From contig CAJIZG010000001.1 of NCBI GenBank assembly GCA_905181865.1, positions 558,001 through 622,000 of the forward strand: a stretch of DNA of 64,000 nt, written 5' to 3'. Under the pieces are notes generated by a model. That model was given only the letters and a program-made list of their open reading frames with translations. It had not been told where the DNA came from and made no database searches. The translations under genes were made by a program, and so were the position numbers. Below, piece by piece: positions 1-10,259 of the stretch; position 1 is the stretch's first letter; each line of letters begins with the position of its first letter. The DNA comes from Urechidicola croceus. GTDB taxonomy: Bacteria; Bacteroidota; Bacteroidia; Flavobacteriales; Flavobacteriaceae.

Positions 1-1
1 T

Positions 2-253
2 ACCGATTACTTTATAATTTGTACAGGAAATTCAAATACTCAAGTTAATGCTTTATCGCAATCTATTCAAAAATTGGTAAGTAAAGAATTAAAAGACAAA
101 CCATGGCATATTGAAGGAGAAGCAAATGCCGAATGGATTTTAATGGATTATGTGAATGTAGTTGTACATATATTCCAAAAAAAAACCCGAGAATTCTATG
201 ATATTGAAGGACTTTGGGGTGATGCAAAAATTACACCAATAACAACTGCCTAA
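2..253 (+). CDS. rsfS: Ribosome silencing factor RsfS, 3' part (5' end outside window)
   Basis: Frame-2 translation TDYFIICTGNSNTQVNALSQSI...HIEGEANAEWILMDYVNVVVHIFQKKTREFYDIEGLWGDAK ending TAA; typical RsfS C-terminus, upstream of ftsH. Confidence 0.88.
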   Translation, partial: TDYFIICTGNSNTQVNALSQSIQKLVSKELKDKPWHIEGEANAEWILMDYVNVVVHIFQKKTREFYDIEGLWGDAKITPITTA

Positions 254-283
254 AAAATTTATTCACTGTATTAACTTATTTAA

Positions 284-2284
284 ATGAGTAACAACAAAGA
301 GAAGAAAGACGTGAAGGAACAAACTAAATTACCGAAATTTAATTCTTATTGGATTTATGCGATTGTATTCGCTCTAATTCTAGGATATCAATTAATGAGA
401 GGTGTAAGTAATGTTTCTAGTGATTTATCAAAGAATGATTTCAAAGTTTTACTTGCTGAAAATGACATTGAAAAAATAACCATTGTTAATAAAGATATTG
501 CACAAATTATTTTAACTGCTGAGGCACTAAACAAAGAAAAACATAAGGGACTTTCTGAACCTTCTTTGCTAAAAGATGCTAATGCGCCTCATTACACATA
601 TGATTTCGGAGACTTACAAAATTTCGAAAATGAATTAAACAGTAAAAAGTCCGATTTAGATTTAGGTTTTGATACTGTATATGACAGTCAAGGCGATTTT
701 ATGTCGCAGTTAATTGGATGGTTGCCATTAATATTATTAGTTGGAATCTGGATTTTCTTTATGAAACGTATGTCAGGTGGTGCCGGAGGAGGAGGTGGCG
801 GACAAATTTTCAATATTGGAAAATCAAAAGCAAAACTATTTGATAAAGATCAAAAAGTAAAGGCCACTTTTAAGGATGTAGCAGGATTGGTTGGCGCAAA
901 AGAAGAAGTTCAAGAAATTGTTGACTTTTTAAAAAACCCAGAAAAATATACCAATTTAGGAGGTAAAATTCCTAAAGGCGCTTTATTAGTAGGACCTCCA
1001 GGAACTGGAAAAACATTGCTAGCAAAAGCGGTTGCTGGAGAAGCAGATGTTCCTTTTTTCTCATTATCAGGTTCTGATTTTGTTGAAATGTTTGTGGGTG
1101 TTGGTGCATCTCGTGTACGTGATTTATTTAAGCAAGCCGCTCAAAAAGCACCTTCAATAATCTTTATTGATGAAATTGATGCTATAGGTAGAGCTCGTGG
1201 AAAAAGTAATATGACTGGTGGAAATGATGAACGTGAAAACACCTTAAATCAGTTGCTTACAGAAATGGATGGGTTTGGTACTGACGTAAATGTTATCGTA
1301 ATTGGAGCTACAAATAGAGCCGATGTATTGGACAAAGCCTTAATGCGTGCAGGAAGGTTTGACCGCCAAATATATGTTGATTTACCAGATCTTAACGAAC
1401 GAAAAGAAATTTTTGAGGTACACATCAAACCGCTTAAATTAGGTAAAGACGTAAACATTGACTTTTTAGCCCAACAAACCCCTGGATTCTCTGGAGCGGA
1501 CATTGCAAATATGTGTAATGAATCTGCCTTAATTGCGGCAAGACAAGAGAAAAAATTTGTAGAGCATCAAGACTTTTTAGATGCCGTTGATAGAATTATT
1601 GGAGGGTTAGAGAAAAAGAACAAAATAATTACTGTTGGAGAAAAAGAAACAATTGCATACCATGAAGCCGGTCATGCTACGGCAAGTTGGTTTTTAGAGC
1701 ATGCTGCTCCGTTGGTAAAAGTGACAATTGTTCCTCGAGGTCAATCACTAGGAGCTGCTTGGTACTTACCAGAAGAAAGAATGATTGTAAGAACCGAACA
1801 AATGTTAGACGAAATGTGCGCAACATTGGCAGGTAGAGCCGCAGAAAAACTTATATTTAATAAAATTTCTACAGGAGCTTTAAACGATCTAGAAAAAATC
1901 ACGCGTCAAGCGCGTGCAATGGTTACGGTTTATGGCCTGAATGATAAATTAGGAAATATTACGTATTACGATTCATCTGGGCAAAATGAATACGGCTTTA
2001 CTAAACCATATAGTGAAGAAACTGCTAAATTAATTGATCAAGAAATTTCAAAAATCATAGAAGAGCAATACAAAAGGGCTATATCAATATTATCAAAGCA
2101 CAAAGATCAACTTATTGAATTAGCTAAATTATTATTGGAAAAAGAGGTGATATTTAAAGAGAACCTTCAAACTATTTTTGGTGCGAGACCATTTAAAAAG
2201 GAAGAAATTACTCCTAAAGTAAAGCCTTTAGAAGTTCCAGCGCTGCTAAAGGAAGAAGATACTGATCTAAGCGAGGAAAATTAA
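284..2284 (+). CDS. ftsH: ATP-dependent zinc metalloprotease FtsH
   Basis: [18 protein letters not shown] Walker [18 protein letters not shown] zinc motif, two N-terminal TM segments. Confidence 0.98.
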   Translation: MSNNKEKKDVKEQTKLPKFNSYWIYAIVFALILGYQLMRGVSNVSSDLSKNDFKVLLAENDIEKITIVNKDIAQIILTAEALNKEKHKGLSEPSLLKDANAPHYTYDFGDLQNFENELNSKKSDLDLGFDTVYDSQGDFMSQLIGWLPLILLVGIWIFFMKRMSGGAGGGGGGQIFNIGKSKAKLFDKDQKVKATFKDVAGLVGAKEEVQEIVDFLKNPEKYTNLGGKIPKGALLVGPPGTGKTLLAKAVAGEADVPFFSLSGSDFVEMFVGVGASRVRDLFKQAAQKAPSIIFIDEIDAIGRARGKSNMTGGNDERENTLNQLLTEMDGFGTDVNVIVIGATNRADVLDKALMRAGRFDRQIYVDLPDLNERKEIFEVHIKPLKLGKDVNIDFLAQQTPGFSGADIANMCNESALIAARQEKKFVEHQDFLDAVDRIIGGLEKKNKIITVGEKETIAYHEAGHATASWFLEHAAPLVKVTIVPRGQSLGAAWYLPEERMIVRTEQMLDEMCATLAGRAAEKLIFNKISTGALNDLEKITRQARAMVTVYGLNDKLGNITYYDSSGQNEYGFTKPYSEETAKLIDQEISKIIEEQYKRAISILSKHKDQLIELAKLLLEKEVIFKENLQTIFGARPFKKEEITPKVKPLEVPALLKEEDTDLSEEN

Positions 2285-2302
2285 TTTGAGGTCATTTCAA
2301 AA

Positions 2303-2890
2303 ATGAGTTATTTTAAGAAATTATTTACATCTAAAAAGGTGTTAGCCTCAAAACAAAATAAGAAACAGAATGTTTCTCTTGCACTTGATGATTCATTTGT
2401 CCATAATTTTATTAAACATGGTGGAAAATTTCTCTACTGTCCGAAAAAAGAAGATGTAACGAAGAATATTATGCATATCGCTGACGAAAATAATTGGGCT
2501 ACTTTATCTTATATCAATAAAGATTTAAATGTATTTCTGACTTCTTTGAAAGTCAATACAAATTTTAGTCTAAGCAATAAATATCCATTATTTACGACTT
2601 GTGAATTTTTAATTGCTGAAAATGGAAGTATATTATTTTCTGAAAATCAGTTTAAAGATCAAAAAGTTCCCGCTCTTACTCATGACCTTATTGTGCTAGC
2701 TACTACGAGTCAAATTGTAAAGAACAAAGGCGAAAGTTTAACCGGAATAAAATTAAAATATAAAAAAAATATTCCATCAAACATAAGCCCTATAAAATAT
2801 TACGGTGGTTTTATTGATGATGATAATTTTTTAAATTATGCCACTAATAACTCAAAAAACTTATATTTGCTTTTATTAGAAGATTTATAA
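2303..2890 (+). CDS. LUD-domain (LutC/YkgG-like) protein
   Basis: 195 aa ORF between ftsH and cdsA; TCEFLIAENGSILFSENQ and LTHDLIVLATTSQIV resemble LUD-domain proteins. Confidence 0.6.
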   Translation: MSYFKKLFTSKKVLASKQNKKQNVSLALDDSFVHNFIKHGGKFLYCPKKEDVTKNIMHIADENNWATLSYINKDLNVFLTSLKVNTNFSLSNKYPLFTTCEFLIAENGSILFSENQFKDQKVPALTHDLIVLATTSQIVKNKGESLTGIKLKYKKNIPSNISPIKYYGGFIDDDNFLNYATNNSKNLYLLLLEDL

Positions 2891-2892
2891 GA

Positions 2893-3705
2893 ATGAAGAA
2901 CCTTACCAAACGTATTTTATCAGGAATAGTTTATATTTCTGTATTAACTTTTGCAATTCTATTTAGTAAAATCACTTTCTTAAGCCTTTTCTTTATCTTG
3001 ATGATGCTTTGCTTGTATGAATTTACTAAAATGATTCAATTAAAAAGTGTATTCCCTTTTTTCATTGGGTTTTTAGCATATGTTTTTGGGAATATTTTAA
3101 ATGTTGAAGATGTTCCATCGAATTCTATTTTTGTATATGTAGGAGTGCTTTTATTCTTATGCATATTCTCTTCTTTTGTATGGATTTTATTTGCAAAAAA
3201 AGAAGAAATAATTAACCATCTCGGCAAAATATTCTTAACCGTTATTTACATTATCATACCCTTTATTTTAATGGCTCAAATACCGTTTTTAGATAATGAT
3301 TTTAAATACGCGAGTTCAGCTATCTTAGGTGTTTTTATATTAATTTGGACAAACGATACCTTTGCTTTCTTGGTGGGAAAAAATATTGGAAGAACCAAAT
3401 TATTAAAACATATTTCTCCCAACAAAACAGTTGAAGGCTTTATAGGTGGCATGGTCGCTTGTTTTGGAACTGGATATATAATTGCACTATATTTCACAGA
3501 GTTATCTATTATTCAATGGATTGTTATATCTGGACTTGTAAGTGTTTTTGGCGTTTTAGGAGACTTAATTGAATCTATGTTTAAACGGCAAGCAGGTCTC
3601 AAAGACAGTAGTAATTTAATTCCTGGTCACGGAGGTTTTCTAGATCGTTTTGATAGTGTTATCTTTGCAGCACCATTTATTTTTATTTATTTACAAATCG
3701 TATAA
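2893..3705 (+). CDS. cdsA: Phosphatidate cytidylyltransferase
   Basis: Multi-TM protein ending with CdsA signature SVFGVLGDLIESMFKRQAGLKDSSNLIPGHGGFLDRFDS. Confidence 0.95.
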   Translation: MKNLTKRILSGIVYISVLTFAILFSKITFLSLFFILMMLCLYEFTKMIQLKSVFPFFIGFLAYVFGNILNVEDVPSNSIFVYVGVLLFLCIFSSFVWILFAKKEEIINHLGKIFLTVIYIIIPFILMAQIPFLDNDFKYASSAILGVFILIWTNDTFAFLVGKNIGRTKLLKHISPNKTVEGFIGGMVACFGTGYIIALYFTELSIIQWIVISGLVSVFGVLGDLIESMFKRQAGLKDSSNLIPGHGGFLDRFDSVIFAAPFIFIYLQIV

Positions 3706-3706
3706 T

Positions 3707-4357
3707 ATGTTCCATAAAGAAGGCCTTAAAATCATTCAAATATCTACCCTATTATTACTAGTAATAGTATTTGCAGCAGATAAATTTATAGACATTATTT
3801 GGCTAGCAAAACTTATTCAATCGCTATTTTTGGGACTTTATATAATCATTCTTCAGTTCTTTAGAAATCCCAAAAGAAATACCGTCTTAAACATACAACA
3901 AATCATTGCCCCAGTAGATGGAAAAGTAGTCGTAATTGAAGAAGTAGAGGAACCTGAATTTTTTAAAGACAAGCGACTTCAAGTTTCCATATTCATGTCT
4001 CCCCTTAACGTTCACGTAACAAGATACCCAATAAGCGGAACAGTAAAGTACAGTAAGTATCATCCTGGAAAATACTTAGTTGCATGGCATCCAAAGTCTT
4101 CAACTGAAAATGAAAGAACCACCATTGTTATTGAAAATAACAGTGGTGGTCAAATATTATATAGACAAATTGCCGGAGCACTGGCAAAGCGAATTATGAA
4201 TTATGCGGTAGAAGGTGAATCGATACTTCAAGGAACAGATGCTGGGTTTATAAAATTTGGATCCAGGGTTGATTTATTCTTGCCTTTAGGTACAAAAATC
4301 AATGTAACATTAAATCAAAAGGTTAAAGGTGGAGAACAAGTAATTGCCACTTTGTAA
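3707..4357 (+). CDS. psd: Phosphatidylserine decarboxylase family protein
   Basis: APVDGKVVVIEEVEE, MSPLNVHVTRYPISG, C-terminal KFGSRVDLFLP; ATG at 3707 directly after the cdsA stop preferred to the upstream ORF start. Confidence 0.92.
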   Translation: MFHKEGLKIIQISTLLLLVIVFAADKFIDIIWLAKLIQSLFLGLYIIILQFFRNPKRNTVLNIQQIIAPVDGKVVVIEEVEEPEFFKDKRLQVSIFMSPLNVHVTRYPISGTVKYSKYHPGKYLVAWHPKSSTENERTTIVIENNSGGQILYRQIAGALAKRIMNYAVEGESILQGTDAGFIKFGSRVDLFLPLGTKINVTLNQKVKGGEQVIATL

Positions 4358-4392
4358 ATTCTTTTTCGTAAATTGCCTCTCAACATTCCTGA

Positions 4393-4653
4393 ATGAAAGA
4401 AGATCTCGATACTAAGTTCAAAGAAGCTCTTGAAATAGCAAACAACACTTCAATAAAACTTCCTCCTGATGTCATGCTGCAATTTTACGCTCACTTTAAG
4501 CAAGCGACTAAAGGAAATAATTACGAACAACCCTCTGGATCGGTTGAATTAAGAAATGCCTTTAAAACGCATGCATGGTTTCAATTAAATCAATTAACAG
4601 AAGAAGAAGCACAAAAAGAATATATAAAACTTGTAAATAAATATTTAAAATGA
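4393..4653 (+). CDS. Acyl-CoA-binding protein
   Basis: 86 aa; LKLPPDVMLQFYAHFKQAT...NAFKTHAWFQLNQLTEEEAQKEYIKLV, ACBP fold pattern. Confidence 0.85.
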   Translation: MKEDLDTKFKEALEIANNTSIKLPPDVMLQFYAHFKQATKGNNYEQPSGSVELRNAFKTHAWFQLNQLTEEEAQKEYIKLVNKYLK

Positions 4654-5270
4654 AAAAAAACACTCTTATCACCTGTATTGTCCTATTATTGTCAATAAGC
4701 ATTGTATCTTGTAAGAACAATCCTAAAAAAGAAATTAAAGAAACTCCACAAATTAGTTACACGCTAGATCAGTCAACTTCAAAAGTTGGTTGGACGGGCT
4801 ACAAAACGACTGATAAAGTTCCAGTCAAAGGAGAATTTAAAAAAATAACCATTTCAAATCCTAAGTCTTCTGGAAATGCATCCAAATTATTAGACGGCGT
4901 TGAATTTTCAATTCCCGTAAGTAGCATATTTTCAAATAACGAAGACAGAGATGGTAAGTTACAAAAGTTCTTTTTTGGCATTATGGATCAAACCGAATTA
5001 TTGAGCGGAAAGATTACCCTTAAAAATGAATCAACTGGAAGTTTAACTGTTAAGATGAATGCAATGAGTAAATCACTTCCTATTAACTACACGTTTAAAG
5101 ATAGCAAATTTACTTTCTCCGGGACTATGAATTTAGATGAATGGGGTGGACAGGCTGCCATAGCAAGTATTAATAAAGTCTGTGAAAATCTTCACAAAGG
5201 AGCAGATGGCATTAGTAAAACATGGAATGAAGTTGAAATAAACGCTAGTATTTCAGTAATAAAGAATTAA
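4650..5270 (+). CDS. YceI-like secreted lipoprotein
   Basis: Lipobox-like SIVSC, YTLDQSTSKVGWTGYKTTDKVPVKGEF; start overlaps ACBP stop (ATGA). Confidence 0.7.
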   Translation: MKKNTLITCIVLLLSISIVSCKNNPKKEIKETPQISYTLDQSTSKVGWTGYKTTDKVPVKGEFKKITISNPKSSGNASKLLDGVEFSIPVSSIFSNNEDRDGKLQKFFFGIMDQTELLSGKITLKNESTGSLTVKMNAMSKSLPINYTFKDSKFTFSGTMNLDEWGGQAAIASINKVCENLHKGADGISKTWNEVEINASISVIKN

Positions 5271-5281
5271 AAAAAAATTAG

Positions 5282-5325
5282 ATCAAACAGAAAAATCTCG
5301 ATAATTCGAGGTTTTTCTGTTTGAT
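5282..5325. terminator. Bidirectional intrinsic terminator between convergent genes
   Basis: ATCAAACAGAAAAAtCTCG-ATAATT-CGAGgTTTTTCTGTTTGAT long inverted repeat with A/T tracts. Confidence 0.85.
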
Positions 5326-5347
5326 TTATATACTTCTAAGTCTTAAA

Positions 5348-7345
5348 CTAATAATCCAGTTGACTTAAATAACTTAACTTTTCCCTAAATCCAGTCAATT
5401 TATTCTCAATTTCTAAAATATTATTTTGAACATTTTTTAATAAAGGATTATCAGATTTTGCATTTGCGAAGAAACTAATATTATTTTCTAACTGTTGTTT
5501 TTCTCGTATTAATTCATCAATCTTCTTTCTAATAAACAATTGTTCACTATCCAATTTTCTATAATTGTTTTGCCCTATCAAACTATCCATTTGATTTTTA
5601 AACTTAAAGAGTTCTAATTCTTTTGGATCAATCGACAACCTAGAGTACAACTTATCAATTAATTTAGAAAATTTAGTCTCAATATGCCGCATACCATGAG
5701 GTACTTTGCCATAAGAACTCCAATCAGCAATAAATCCGTTTATCATCTCCAGATCAACATTCAGTTCCTCGGTTAAACTAGTTTTTATCGTGTCTAATAA
5801 ATTCTTTTTATTATCGAATACAAGTTGCTCTTCTCTACTTCCAGAATTTTTATATTCATGGAAACGATCAAAATAATGATTACATGTATTTCTAAAGTCA
5901 TTCCAAATCTTATCGGAATATTTACGGGGAACATGTCCTATTTTTTTCCAATCAGTTTGAATTTGTTTCATTAAATTCGTTGTATTTTCCCAATCTTCAC
6001 TCTCCTTCATAGTTGCTGCTAGCGCAATCAACTTTAGTTTCTTCTCTAAGTTTTCTTGCTGTTCACTTTTAATATTCTTATAAAATTTGTTTTTATTTTT
6101 ATTGAATTTTCTTGTAGTATCCTTAAATTTATTCCAAATTTTATCACTATCATATTTTGGAACCTTTCCTATTTTAAAAAACTCTTCTCTTAATTTTTCA
6201 ATCAATTTAATACTTGATTGCCAATCACTATGATTCGTGTTCTTAGACGTATCTACAGCTTCAATTTCTGCAATTACGATCAACTTTTTCTCAACATTTC
6301 CCTCATAATGATCCTTCATTACTCGATAGAATTCATGTCGTTTATCATGAATTATTTTAGTTGCCGCACTAAACCTATCCCATATTTCATCTCTTTGATC
6401 ACGAGCAACAGGACCTATATCTTCTTTCCACATTTTATGGATTAGTTGCAATTCTTTGAAAGCAGCATTTACGTCTGTTATAGTGGTTAACATCTCAACT
6501 TGCTCAACTAATTTCGTTTTTTCTTCCAGGTTCTGCTTAAAATCTAAATCTCTATAATCATTGCTTAAATGTAATAAATCATAAAATCGTTCGACATGAT
6601 GATGATATGTCCGCCATGTATCATTATATTTCTCTCTAGGAACAGGCCCTATTTTTTTCCACCGATCTTGCAATCCTTTAAACTGAGAATACATAGTTTT
6701 AGAATCAGCATTTTCAATTAATTCCTTCAATTGCTCAATTACACTAAATCTAGTTTCCAGATTATTACTAAATTCTTTTTCTAAATCCTTATAGTACTTG
6801 GTCCTGCTATCTTTAAAATCATTCATTAAAGAATTAAATTTAACTTTAAACGGGTTCGTATAACTAAAATCTATACTTTCTCCTCCTTCTTCTAAAAAAA
6901 TAGCCTTCTTTTTAGCCAATATTTCAGCAAATTTTGAACTAAAAACAGTCTTAATTGAGTTTACTTGAGAATTGATTTTTTGAATCTTATTACCATTCAA
7001 TAAACTTTCCAATTCCAATACCAGTCCTTCGAGGCTCATGCTCTCTAGATCAACGGCTACTACTTCTTCATGTTCTTCTTCCTTCTCCGAAGATTCTGCT
7101 ATTTGATGATCTATTTCATCGACAACTTGCTCTTTCGTCTTAACATCTTCAACCTCTCCTTCCATCTTTTCATCTACAACTTGCTCTTCCGGCTCTTCAT
7201 CTAAAATTTGCTCTTCCGACTTTTCATCTGAACTCTCTACTGAAAGATTCTTTTCTTCTACCTTTACTTGATTTTCAGAAATATTCTCTGATTGAATCTT
7301 CTTTACATCATCTTCTAGATGATTTTCATTTTTAGTGTCTAACAT
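5348..7345 (-). CDS. DUF349 domain-containing protein with acidic low-complexity N-terminus
   Basis: Repeated blocks W(K)xIGxVPRxxxDxIWxxF characteristic of DUF349; N-terminal EEQxVDE-type repeats. Confidence 0.88.
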   Translation of the reverse strand: MLDTKNENHLEDDVKKIQSENISENQVKVEEKNLSVESSDEKSEEQILDEEPEEQVVDEKMEGEVEDVKTKEQVVDEIDHQIAESSEKEEEHEEVVAVDLESMSLEGLVLELESLLNGNKIQKINSQVNSIKTVFSSKFAEILAKKKAIFLEEGGESIDFSYTNPFKVKFNSLMNDFKDSRTKYYKDLEKEFSNNLETRFSVIEQLKELIENADSKTMYSQFKGLQDRWKKIGPVPREKYNDTWRTYHHHVERFYDLLHLSNDYRDLDFKQNLEEKTKLVEQVEMLTTITDVNAAFKELQLIHKMWKEDIGPVARDQRDEIWDRFSAATKIIHDKRHEFYRVMKDHYEGNVEKKLIVIAEIEAVDTSKNTNHSDWQSSIKLIEKLREEFFKIGKVPKYDSDKIWNKFKDTTRKFNKNKNKFYKNIKSEQQENLEKKLKLIALAATMKESEDWENTTNLMKQIQTDWKKIGHVPRKYSDKIWNDFRNTCNHYFDRFHEYKNSGSREEQLVFDNKKNLLDTIKTSLTEELNVDLEMINGFIADWSSYGKVPHGMRHIETKFSKLIDKLYSRLSIDPKELELFKFKNQMDSLIGQNNYRKLDSEQLFIRKKIDELIREKQQLENNISFFANAKSDNPLLKNVQNNILEIENKLTGFREKLSYLSQLDY

Positions 7346-7472
7346 TATTACGAATGTTTAAGGATCAATAATTATAATATCTTGGATCTTTCAAAAACCA
7401 GCAATTGGGATTATCCAGACAAAGACTTTCATTCACAAAAATACTCAAAAGTTACCTTAAATAAAAGTATGA

Positions 7473-8222
7473 TCAACTATTCCAAATTTCCCATGATTTT
7501 TCAGCCTGTAATTCTAGCATCTCTAAACCATTTTTTATAGCCGCACCCGCATTTTTACCTTTCTGCAAAAACATAGTTACTTCTGGATTGTATATCAAAT
7601 CAAACAAATAATGAGTGTCTGATATATATTCATATGGAATTTTTGGACATTCCTTTATATTAGGATGTGTTCCTACCGGTGAAGAATTGATTATTAATTT
7701 ATGGCTTGTCATGATTTCTTCTGACAAGTCAACATACGATATTTCATTTTCGCTGGACGGATTCCTAGACACAATTTTATACGATATATTTAATTTATTC
7801 AACACAAAGACTACTGCTTTAGATGCGCCGCCCGTTCCAAGTATAAGTGCCTTAGAATGATATTCTTTCAATAATGGTTTTAAAGAATTCTCAAACCCAT
7901 AAATATCTGTATTATAACCAATCAACTCATTTTTTTCTGTAACCTTAATCGTGTTTACAGCTCCTATTTTAGCGGCATCTGCATCTAACTCTGATAAGTA
8001 TTTAATAATCGATTGCTTATAGGGAATAGTAACATTGAAACCTTTGAATTCTTCTTCGCGATGATATACTAAAAACGGAAACTCTTCCACTGCGGGAATA
8101 TCAAAATTTTTGTATGTCAATTCCGTAATATTCATTTTCTTAAATTTATCTAAAAAATATCCGCTAGAAAATGAATACGAAATATTCTTACCTATCAAAC
8201 CTAATTTTGTTCTCTTAGCCAT
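7473..8222 (-). CDS. aroE: Shikimate dehydrogenase
   Basis: GLIGKNISYSFSSGYF, GFNVTIPYKQSI, AVNTI, LILGTGGASKAV. Confidence 0.93.
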   Translation of the reverse strand: MAKRTKLGLIGKNISYSFSSGYFLDKFKKMNITELTYKNFDIPAVEEFPFLVYHREEEFKGFNVTIPYKQSIIKYLSELDADAAKIGAVNTIKVTEKNELIGYNTDIYGFENSLKPLLKEYHSKALILGTGGASKAVVFVLNKLNISYKIVSRNPSSENEISYVDLSEEIMTSHKLIINSSPVGTHPNIKECPKIPYEYISDTHYLFDLIYNPEVTMFLQKGKNAGAAIKNGLEMLELQAEKSWEIWNS

Positions 8223-9253
8223 TTTTTTCTTTTTTTATCATCTTTATTTGCATAGCAGTCTAATGCTAAAATTATCGTTAAACCCGTTAGTATAAAAAAT
8301 ATTGCAATCCAAGTTTCCATATTTTCAATATCAGGCATATAGCGCTGATAATTTTCAATAACCTTGTCACCATGTATATCATGCAACAACCTTCCCTTTT
8401 CAAACTTATATAGCTCTTTTTTCCAAGGCCATACAATCCCCAGTGATCCCGTTATAAAGCCAATTATGACTGCTGTTACAATTCTATTCCATCTTTTTAA
8501 TACAAAACCCAATATATGTGATGTCACTACCAATCCAAAAGCAGACCCACCCGTAAATACGACTACAACTTTTAAGTATCGCAATCTAACTTGATCATTG
8601 ATAAATTCCCAGTTACCTGTTGATATTTCAGAAATAGTCTTGTATAACATGGTCACGGAATCAACTAACAACAAAACATAGTTACCCATTAATATTAAAA
8701 TAAAAGAACCTGAAAGACCTGGTAAGGTCATTCCGGACACCCCAATAATACCACATAAAAACACAAACCATAAATTGTCATTTTCTTTAGCTGGGCTCAT
8801 TAAACTGATAAGTACTCCAATAGAAATACCTATAATAATTGAAATAATATTTTTTGGAGACCAATCATTAAAATCTTTCACTATATAATAAATAGACCCC
8901 AATATCATTCCAAAAAATGCGCTCCAAACATACAGTTCATAATTTCGGATGAGATAATCCATTAGTATCGAAACAGTGAAGAAACTAAACATACTCCCAC
9001 CCATTATAAGTAATAGAAACTGCGCATTGATATATCGCCACAATGATCTAAAACGGCCACTAAACAACAATTTTAACGCCTTCCCATTAATTTTTTGAAA
9101 AGAGTAAATTAATTCATTATAGAAATCGAGCACAAATGCCACTGTCCCTCCAGATACTCCAGGAATCTTGTTGGCTGCACCCATAGATAATCCTTTTAAA
9201 AAAAGGAGAATCTTATCTATAAAATTCCGTTCTCTACTCATTTTTAATGGCAA
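8201..9253 (-). CDS. DUF368 (polyprenyl-phosphate transporter-like) membrane protein, copy 2
   Basis: LKGLSMGAANKIPGVSGGTVAFVLDFYNELI; GLSGSFILILMGNY; multi-TM. Confidence 0.9.
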   Translation of the reverse strand: MPLKMSRERNFIDKILLFLKGLSMGAANKIPGVSGGTVAFVLDFYNELIYSFQKINGKALKLLFSGRFRSLWRYINAQFLLLIMGGSMFSFFTVSILMDYLIRNYELYVWSAFFGMILGSIYYIVKDFNDWSPKNIISIIIGISIGVLISLMSPAKENDNLWFVFLCGIIGVSGMTLPGLSGSFILILMGNYVLLLVDSVTMLYKTISEISTGNWEFINDQVRLRYLKVVVVFTGGSAFGLVVTSHILGFVLKRWNRIVTAVIIGFITGSLGIVWPWKKELYKFEKGRLLHDIHGDKVIENYQRYMPDIENMETWIAIFFILTGLTIILALDCYANKDDKKRKKWLREQN

Positions 9254-10157
9254 TTCTTTCTAACAATACTATTGTCAAAAAACCTATAATCGCTAAGATC
9301 ACTGCATATACTAATTGACTTTCTCCTTCAAAGTTATATGGCAAAATACTTTCTTCTTTCAAAACAATTAACTTTTCACCTATTATTTTTGATTCAAGCA
9401 CTTTTTTCCAAGGCCAAATTTTATTCAATGAGCCAAAAACAAACCCTGTTAAAACCGATAATGTTATATCCTTATAATTGCTAAACAGCCATTTTAAAAT
9501 TCTGGAAAAAAATAACAAGCCTATCACTGCTCCTGCTCCTACAATTGCAATAATTTTAATATCCCTAGAATGAATTGCTTCTAAAACAGGCTTATAAGCA
9601 CCCAGTAATACAAGAATAAACGCGCCCGATATACCCGGTAAAATCATTGCACATATTGCCAGAGCACCCGCAAAAAAGAACTGAATACCTGAAGGGTTTT
9701 CAGTAACTAATGGCTGTAATGTTGTTATATAAAATGCACTTACTGCTCCAATTACGAAAAAGAGTATTGTCAAAACCTTCCAATTGGAAATTTGCTTTGC
9801 TATAAATAAAACACTTGCCAAAACTAACCCGAAGAAAAATGACCATAATAAAACGGGCTCATTTTTTAAAAGCCATGAAAGCAACTTTGCTAAAGAAACT
9901 ACGCTAATTCCAATCCCGAAAAGCAACGAAAATAAAAATTTTCCATTTATACGTTTCCATACAACTTTAATCCCCTCAGTTCTTAACAAACCAATCAATG
10001 AAAAATTGATGGAATTAATAGATTGAAGTAACTCTTCATAAATCCCCGATATAAAGGCTATTGTTCCACCTGAAACCCCGGGAACAACATCTGCAGCTCC
10101 CATTGCAATTCCTTTTAGGGTAATGAAAATGTAGTCTTTAAATTGTCTATTTTCCAT
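9234..10157 (-). CDS. DUF368 (polyprenyl-phosphate transporter-like) membrane protein, copy 1
   Basis: LKGIAMGAADVVPGVSGGTIAFISGIYEEL; ILPGISGAFILVLLGAYKPV; the ORF start at 10178 is GTG, ATG at 10157 preferred. Confidence 0.9.
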   Translation of the reverse strand: MENRQFKDYIFITLKGIAMGAADVVPGVSGGTIAFISGIYEELLQSINSINFSLIGLLRTEGIKVVWKRINGKFLFSLLFGIGISVVSLAKLLSWLLKNEPVLLWSFFFGLVLASVLFIAKQISNWKVLTILFFVIGAVSAFYITTLQPLVTENPSGIQFFFAGALAICAMILPGISGAFILVLLGAYKPVLEAIHSRDIKIIAIVGAGAVIGLLFFSRILKWLFSNYKDITLSVLTGFVFGSLNKIWPWKKVLESKIIGEKLIVLKEESILPYNFEGESQLVYAVILAIIGFLTIVLLERIAIKNE

Positions 10158-10259
10158 TTTTATTTTTTTTTCAAGCACAAATGTACCTTTTCTTAGTTAG
10201 AAAAAGATCGTAATATCCAATAAATGAAACCTGAAAACGCCTTGCTAAAAGCGGAAAAA

